64,000 nucleotides of DNA. Origin: Aselliscus stoliczkanus (lineage: Eukaryota; Chordata; Mammalia; Chiroptera; Hipposideridae). The stretch lies in the NCBI GenBank assembly GCA_033961575.1, contig CM066738.1, positions 108,091,478-108,155,477 on the forward strand, read 5' to 3'. Made by a program: the position numbers and the translations under genes. Positions within the stretch are counted from its first letter, which is position 1. Every line of letters begins with the position of its first letter. The notes below the pieces were generated by a model, which made no database searches, was not told where the DNA came from, and saw nothing but the letters and a program-made list of their open reading frames with translations. This document shows, one piece after another, positions 1 to 64,000 of the stretch.

Positions 1-780
1 CATATACTGCCTAATTTTTCAATTAATCTTATTTTTCAATTAGCCAGTTTTCGGTCACTGTCTTTGAGAAGGCCAGCGTCTGTCTTCCCAGGCATAGTTC
101 TCCACGATAAGCAATGAGCTGACAGCTGAGGCTCCCATGTTGTGCGGATAAGTCCACAGAGCGTCTGGCTTCACATTGGAGTCATCTTACTTCATTCTCT
201 GACAACTTTTTTTTTTTGCTCTAAGTGCAACTAGAATTAATCTCCAACTTCACCCCTAATGATATCATATGTTTTTCTATTAAATTAACGGGAACATGGG
301 CCCTGGGGCAGAGACGCGGGTTCCCTAGCGTAGCCCCCCACCCCTTCTCGACCAGCCTGCACTACCGGATGCCACATGAGCCCAGGGAAGGCCCACAGTC
401 CTTGGCTTCCCTGGCAGCAGGAGTGACACACGACTCTGTTCTGTCCAAGACGACGGGAGGGCAGGTGGTTGGGCCCGTCTTTTGGGAAGGCTCCTTCAAA
501 GGGCAACAGAGCCGGGGAAAGCCCGCCCCATCCTTTTCCTCCTCACGCCATGAGATCCGTTGCTAAAGTAAGTTTGCGTCAAAGATGGCAGAGCAGAAGG
601 ATGGGGACGAGTCCCTTAGGGCACTGTCAGCTAAGGGCTGCCCCCGGAGGGCTTCCTGGCTGTGCAAAAATCAGCAAAACAGAAAAAAGGAACTCCTCTC
701 TTACTGAAGCCATTATTATTCTGGGCTTTCTGCTCCGTGCAATCATGGCTTTGCCTAACAGGTATGAAAGGTAACTTTTA

Positions 781-991
781 GGAGTGACCGGTTAGCTCAG
801 TGCGTTAGAGCCTGGTGCTGATAACACCAAGTTGCCGGTTCGATCCCGGCATGGGCCACTGTGAGCTGCACCCTCCCTAAAGGAGTCAACTATGCCATTG
901 CAGCATGAAAGCAATGTGTAACCAATGACCATGGCTGTTCCCCAATAAAAAAATTTTTTTAATTACTAATGATAGCTTCTTTTTAAAACAA
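781..991 (+). mobile_element. tRNA-Ile-derived SINE with 12-bp target-site duplication
   Basis: The head at about 784-852 folds as a tRNA, with anticodon arm TGGTG CTGATAA CACCA (anticodon GAT, Ile) and B box GGTTCGATCCC. It is followed by a tRNA-unrelated body and an A/T-rich tail after CCCCAATAAAA. It is flanked by AAAGGTAACTTT at 767-778 and 992-1003. Ile-derived SINEs are known from colugos (CYN family); family assignment is from memory. Confidence 0.85.
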
Positions 992-2099
992 AAAGGTAAC
1001 TTTAAGCAGGTATCATATCCATAAACTGATTCTCTGTATTCCCATCTTTATGAATACCATCAGAAGGAGATTAAAAATAGTTTTCCATTTTATAATGTCT
1101 CCTGCCATAGTAAGCCCAGGGAGGAAGTGCCAAGAGCGTGTCTGAGGAAGTCACATGCAGGGATCTGCACAGAACTGCACGCCGTCTGCTATGAGAATGC
1201 GGGTATCGCTGCCCAGGCGAGCCACGCGGGACGCAGTGGCTCCAAAGGCACAGCCGCGGGCAGAGGGAAAGCCACAGGGGAAGACATTACCGAGGAAGCA
1301 GAAACACAAGGGAGGGTTCTTTCCTTGGGAGTCGACATGAAAGCACGTATTTTCCTCTTGGCTTTCATGCAAAATGAGAAATTTATTGAATGTTGCTTTA
1401 GGGATCTTTTGTGCACCATCGTTTCACAAGAGCAGATGTTTTTCCTGAAGCAGATTTCACAAACGCAGAAGAAACAGACGAAGCACAAAGATGAATGTCA
1501 TCAGGAACATTTCAAACAAGCTCCCGCTGCCAGATCTCAGGCTCCCCGGGTCTTGGCACAGCCCCCCGTGCGCCCCGCGCCCCCCATACACCGTGAGCCT
1601 CAAGACCAGCGTACTCTCTCTCAGTCCCAGCTGACTGACAACCTGGGTTTTATAAGAACTTTCCTAGAGGAATAAATTTGAACTCAGGAAAAATAAACTC
1701 TTAGCTCCCCAAACAGGCTCCTAATCACAGAACAACAGCGTTTTATCATCCACTCCCCCCAACTCCTTGGATCACACAGGTCAGCAACGTGGAAAGAGGA
1801 AGGCGGCTCCTCCCAAACTGAACGATTCTTTAAGCTCAGATTTTCTTTTGGCTGCTAAGGTTATAATTTGTTATATTTTCCATTTCCACAATTCAAATGG
1901 AGAAAGTGTGATATTCTACCAACTGACAAGACAGCCTGACAAGCAGAATAAAATGTCCCAAGCCAGCCAAGTGTACTGAGCATCGAGGTGCTGTGCTTTG
2001 CAAGATGCAGGCTCTCCACGCTGACCTGCTGAGTGTGTTTGGCCATTAGGAACCTCATGGTCGTGGCTGCATGCACCTCCACCTGAAACTGACCATCCT

Positions 2100-2213
2100 G
2101 TCGTAATGTGGGGACCAGAGTTCCAACAGCACCACTCCCTTCCCAGTTCTGACAAGACGACTCACGTCGCAATGTGGGAGCCTGAGTTCTGACCCCCCCA
2201 CGCCCTTCCCAGC
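2100..2213. repeat. Diverged tandem duplication, unit about 66 bp
   Basis: The stretch around TGTCGTAATGTGGG at about 2100-2149 recurs as CGTCGCAATGTGGG at about 2166-2213. Both copies end in CCCTTCCCAG, with scattered mismatches between. Confidence 0.7.
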
Positions 2214-2329
2214 ACAGCAACCCCCCTCCCCACAGGGAGAGAGGATGCAAGGACACAAAGGATATCATTTTAATGAAAGAAGGTGAATTTTTGAGAACTT
2301 TGTAAGAACAATTAATCAATGATCATATC

Positions 2330-2510
2330 TAGGGGACCATCACCTGTGTACCAGGTTCTAGCCTGTGGATACTTACAAGGCAAGGACCCTTCTCCCCCGG
2401 AACAGTGGAAGAAACGGTCCCCACGGCTGTCCGTGGGAGGGGACAGCTAAGTCCAGGCCCACGGACTCCAGAGCCCGCAGCTCTAACCGCTGTGCTACCC
2501 AGTCCTGCCC
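2330..2510 (-). repeat. MIR SINE remnant
   Basis: Its right-hand portion ACTCCAGAGCCCGCAGCTCT followed by AACCGCTGTGCTACC matches the reverse complement of the MIR 5' region. Edges approximate. Confidence 0.6.
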
Positions 2511-3732
2511 CCTGCGAGGACACCTCGTGATGGCAGGAGTGGGGGTGCTGACCATTACCCTGCTTGTCAGCCTGGCAAACTGGAGGTACATTATGGGTCA
2601 AGAAGCAAATCTCAGGAACTGAGAAGTAGACAAGGTGCAGCCACAAAGGCTAATGACGGAAAATTACTACAGATGATGAGTGTATTTCACACGACAAAGG
2701 GAAATTGGCGACCTGCAGTGAAATGGGCAAATTCTATTTTTCACCCCATTCTTTACAGAGCACCAAAGAGAAGCACGTCCAGCATTCATTTTTGGAAGTG
2801 ATTTGAGCAAGACAGAGAAAGACTCCAGCTAGGTCAGCTAACTCTCCTACTTGTTTCCTGTTTTCAAAACCAGGGGCTGCCTCCTCCTCCCCCGAGCTGC
2901 TCAGGTCTGAAGGCCAGACGCCTGGCTCACGTCTGTTAGCCCAGCACAGCCAGTGTGCATGCCCAGCTCAGACACACACCGACCCGCCAACCAGGGACAG
3001 GACACGGGACCTGGAGACCGCAGGCTTGAACTAGTTAGTCCCCGACGCCTGCTTTCTGGATCTTCGCCTAAACCAGGGGTGCGACAGCATTCAAGAGACC
3101 CAGGTTCATGTCCTGGTTTTATCACTAAGTTGTTGAGTGACAGGAAGTCATTTTCAGGTGCTGAGAAGTTTCTGTAAAGCCAGAGGCATTCCTCAGTGGG
3201 TTTCGGACTCACCTGGGACGCTGCTAACCCTTCTCCTGGACACGATGGCTGCGGTTCGGTTCTGAGGCTGGTGGGTCCCCAAGGGAGCGCCGTGCAGCTA
3301 CGGCGATGGCAGGCCGGCCACCTCAGGGCCCTCTGCTTACCGGCTCCCCGTGGGCTAAGAGGACCGACATGCCGGACCCGTCCCTGGACACCAACTGACG
3401 CACATGCATGTCTCCTGGAAGCCGGCACCTCTCTCCACTTTCCAGGGGCCGTGGCCCTTCTGGGAGGCACAGGTCCCTGCCTCTGATGCGGGTCACAAAT
3501 CCCCCTGCAGTACTACACTGAACTGCTACAGAAAATAATCAATTATAATACAATTCTTCCTAATTCCGAAGACATGAGGCCACGTATGCCCTGATATTTC
3601 AATCAATCAGTCGATCAATGAACCATAAAGGAAGAGACCTGAAAAGACCCAAGTTTTGTAGAAAAATGGTGGTTATCTGTAAGATCCAAACACAAAGACA
3701 GGAATGTCAATGAATTAAAAAAAAAAAAAAAA

Positions 3733-3962
3733 GGAGGCAGCAGAGCACAGTGGTTAAAAAACATCAGGCTTATTCGCAGTTATCCTGGGTTCCAGCCTCA
3801 ACCACATATCCAGCAGCCACAAACAAATCACCTAGCCACACTGAGCCTCCGTGTAGTCCCCTCTAACATAGGGATAACAGTACTGTCTTAGAGGAAAATA
3901 GGTTAAATAATAAATGTTCTCAAACTAGCGCTGGTCACATAAAACGAGCTCTTTAAATGGAA
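3733..3962 (+). repeat. MIR SINE remnant
   Basis: CACAGTGGTTAAAAAACATC, CCTGGGTTCCAGCCTCAACC and the later AATAAATGTTCTCAAAC follow MIR order from 5' to 3' end. It is preceded by a poly(A) run at 3717-3732. Confidence 0.75.
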
Positions 3963-5009
3963 GTTACAAAGAAATCCATCGCATTATTCATCAGTGAGGG
4001 CTTACAGGATAGTATCAAGAAAATGACATAAAATATAAGAAACCAGGAGCAAAGGTAGAAATGATTCCTAAGATTACCGCTCTTAGAATTGGTGAGTTTT
4101 TCAGACTATAGGCATGTCCACTGTTTCATACTAACTTGGGCTTCCCAGACCTCTGAACCTCCTGAACCTATTTTTTAGGTCTGTAATCAAATTTTTCCGA
4201 CACTAAAATTTATCTGCTTCAATTTCAGTATTTAACATATATTTTGTCCTCATGCTTCCAGCTTAAGTAACATCACCTGGCTTATCTTACTGACGACAGA
4301 AATTTGCTAACAGCACTTAATAAAAAAAAATATTGTTTTCTTCTCGTTAACTATAATTCAAGTAGAAAACTTCTTCCTCAATGAATATGTATATCTGTGT
4401 GGACACACACATAAACACACACATATTTATCAGGTTTCATTTTTCATTTTTTAGACACAACTTTCTCTTCTTACTTTCCAAAGGGTGGGGAAAACTGCTT
4501 AACGTGATTACTGCTGGACTTGATTTCGGTTTAAGGTCTGAGTTCTACACGACACGCCAGTTCAGAGGGCCGTCACAGAGCGCTCGGCGGGGCTGCTCCT
4601 GCTGGACTTTTTAGGCTCATTCCTCATGATGTTTTGGGCTGAGCTAGAATTTCAACTCAGGCCCATAAACTCTATTTCTTCCTTCTTGATTACACAGCAT
4701 TTCAGAAGTTGAAAGGTAAAAAGAATAAAATAGAACAGATTTACAGACTGAATGAAAAGGAGTTAATATCACTAAAAATTGCAGAAAGAAGCTACTGACA
4801 GAATTATACACATTTACATACAAATATCCCTTCACCACTGTGTAAGTCCTGGACAGTGTAAAAGTTTGAAAACCAAGCATTTGTATTGACATGAGCCAAA
4901 TTTCATGCAAAAAAAAATTTTAAAAGAGTATCAGAACATAATGTCTTGTTTCAATTCCTAAAGTTCATATTCATGAGACTGATAAAAGTCTACAACTATT
5001 AGTCAATTT

Positions 5010-5316
5010 TCAGTTTCTAAAAATATTTTATTAAATAACTATTTAAATAGGATTTTTACAAAGCAAGGTGCATTGGAAAAAGTAAAAACGTTTACGTCCC
5101 CAGAACTTTCTATGCCATTGCATCATCTCCTTGCCAGCTGCTCTGGCTAGAGGGAGCCGGTGTGAAATGAAGGGGCCGAGCTGGGCGGCACCAGGCCGCC
5201 TCTCGTCGGGAGGGAGGCGCCTCGACGCCCGCACAGGTTCTGCGTGTCTTCGGGCAGCAGCGGGGCACGACGCTCGCTCCAGGGCAGCTCACCTGTCCGT
5301 GGGGCATCCCCGGCCC
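5010..5316 (-). other. RTTN: RTTN 3' untranslated region (end approximate)
   Basis: Runs from just after the stop at 5317 to a presumed cleavage site shortly past the AATAAA signal. About 300 nt; the first half is GC- and CpG-rich, the last part AT-rich. The exact cleavage point cannot be seen. Confidence 0.7.
5027..5032 (-). terminator. Poly(A) signal AATAAA of RTTN
   Basis: Reads TTTATT on the plus strand. It is the first canonical hexamer downstream of the RTTN stop codon, about 285 nt away. Confidence 0.75.
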
Positions 5317-63908
<58,592 letters not shown>

Positions 63909-64000
63909 TCAAACCCAAGAATTGGATTTCCTAACACAAATCATTCATTTTTCTGGTATATAAAATATCATAGTTTAATGATACTGTCTTAATGATCCTA

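Larger units (their letters stand above)
1..5009. other. Intergenic DNA downstream of RTTN
   Basis: Contains a tRNA-Ile-derived SINE (781-991), a diverged tandem duplication (2100-2213), MIR copies (about 2330-2510, minus; about 3733-3962, plus) and a possible MIR-like piece near 3085-3185. Open frames in the GC-rich stretches (1127-1675, 2901-3470) show no recognisable domains. In human the next gene in this direction is CD226, tens of kb away (from memory); nothing of it is visible here. Confidence 0.75.

Noticed and set aside
782..852. Functional tRNA-Ile gene
   Set aside because: The tRNA-like fold is the head of a SINE with body, tail and target-site duplication, and it carries several mismatches, so it is a retroposon.
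1127..1675. 182-codon plus-strand open frame downstream of RTTN
   Set aside because: Composition changes along its length and no family is recognisable. Chance frame more likely than a gene.
2901..3470. 189-codon minus-strand open frame
   Set aside because: GC-rich low-information sequence with no recognisable motif.

Overview
This window is mammalian nuclear DNA. The only gene I can support is the 3' part of rotatin (RTTN), a very large protein needed to build full-length centrioles. It lies on the minus strand, so the gene reads from high to low coordinates. I found 19 coding exons between 63884 and 5317. All have GT-AG splice sites and their phases interlock without a break. Together they encode 845 residues and a stop, about the C-terminal 38% of the protein (human RTTN is about 2,226 residues from memory). 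Upstream exons and the promoter lie beyond 64000.

Layout: 63884-50984 holds exons e1-e4, including a 9.8-kb intron with two long SINEs. 43509-30219 holds e5-e10, with L1, L2, MIR and hAT remnants and a mariner-like MITE between them. 24000-12486 holds e11-e16, several of them strikingly GC- and CpG-rich. 7652-5317 holds e17-e19 and the stop codon, followed by a short 3' UTR with a canonical poly(A) signal at 5027-5032. Positions 1-5010 are intergenic DNA downstream of RTTN, with a tRNA-Ile-derived SINE and old MIR copies.

Organism: a placental mammal. There are no Alu, B1/B2, Bov-B or carnivore SINEs. Instead there are three kinds of tRNA-headed SINE: one with a clear tRNA-Ile (GAT) head, and two beginning GGCCGGC. 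The Ile type suggests a colugo (Dermoptera, CYN SINEs), which is my best guess. I cannot exclude a horseshoe-type bat, and GGCCGGC-type heads also resemble perissodactyl SINEs, so the species call is moderate at best. Four SINEs have clean target-site duplications of 12-17 bp, so they are fairly young. The L1M, L2, MIR and hAT copies are much older.

I found no bacterial-type system, CRISPR array, virus or second protein-coding gene. The points worth following up are lineage-specific features of RTTN (GC-driven amino-acid change, a fast-evolving linker, a weak splice donor, a shifted C-terminus) and the structure of the SINEs, the MITE and a few local duplications.
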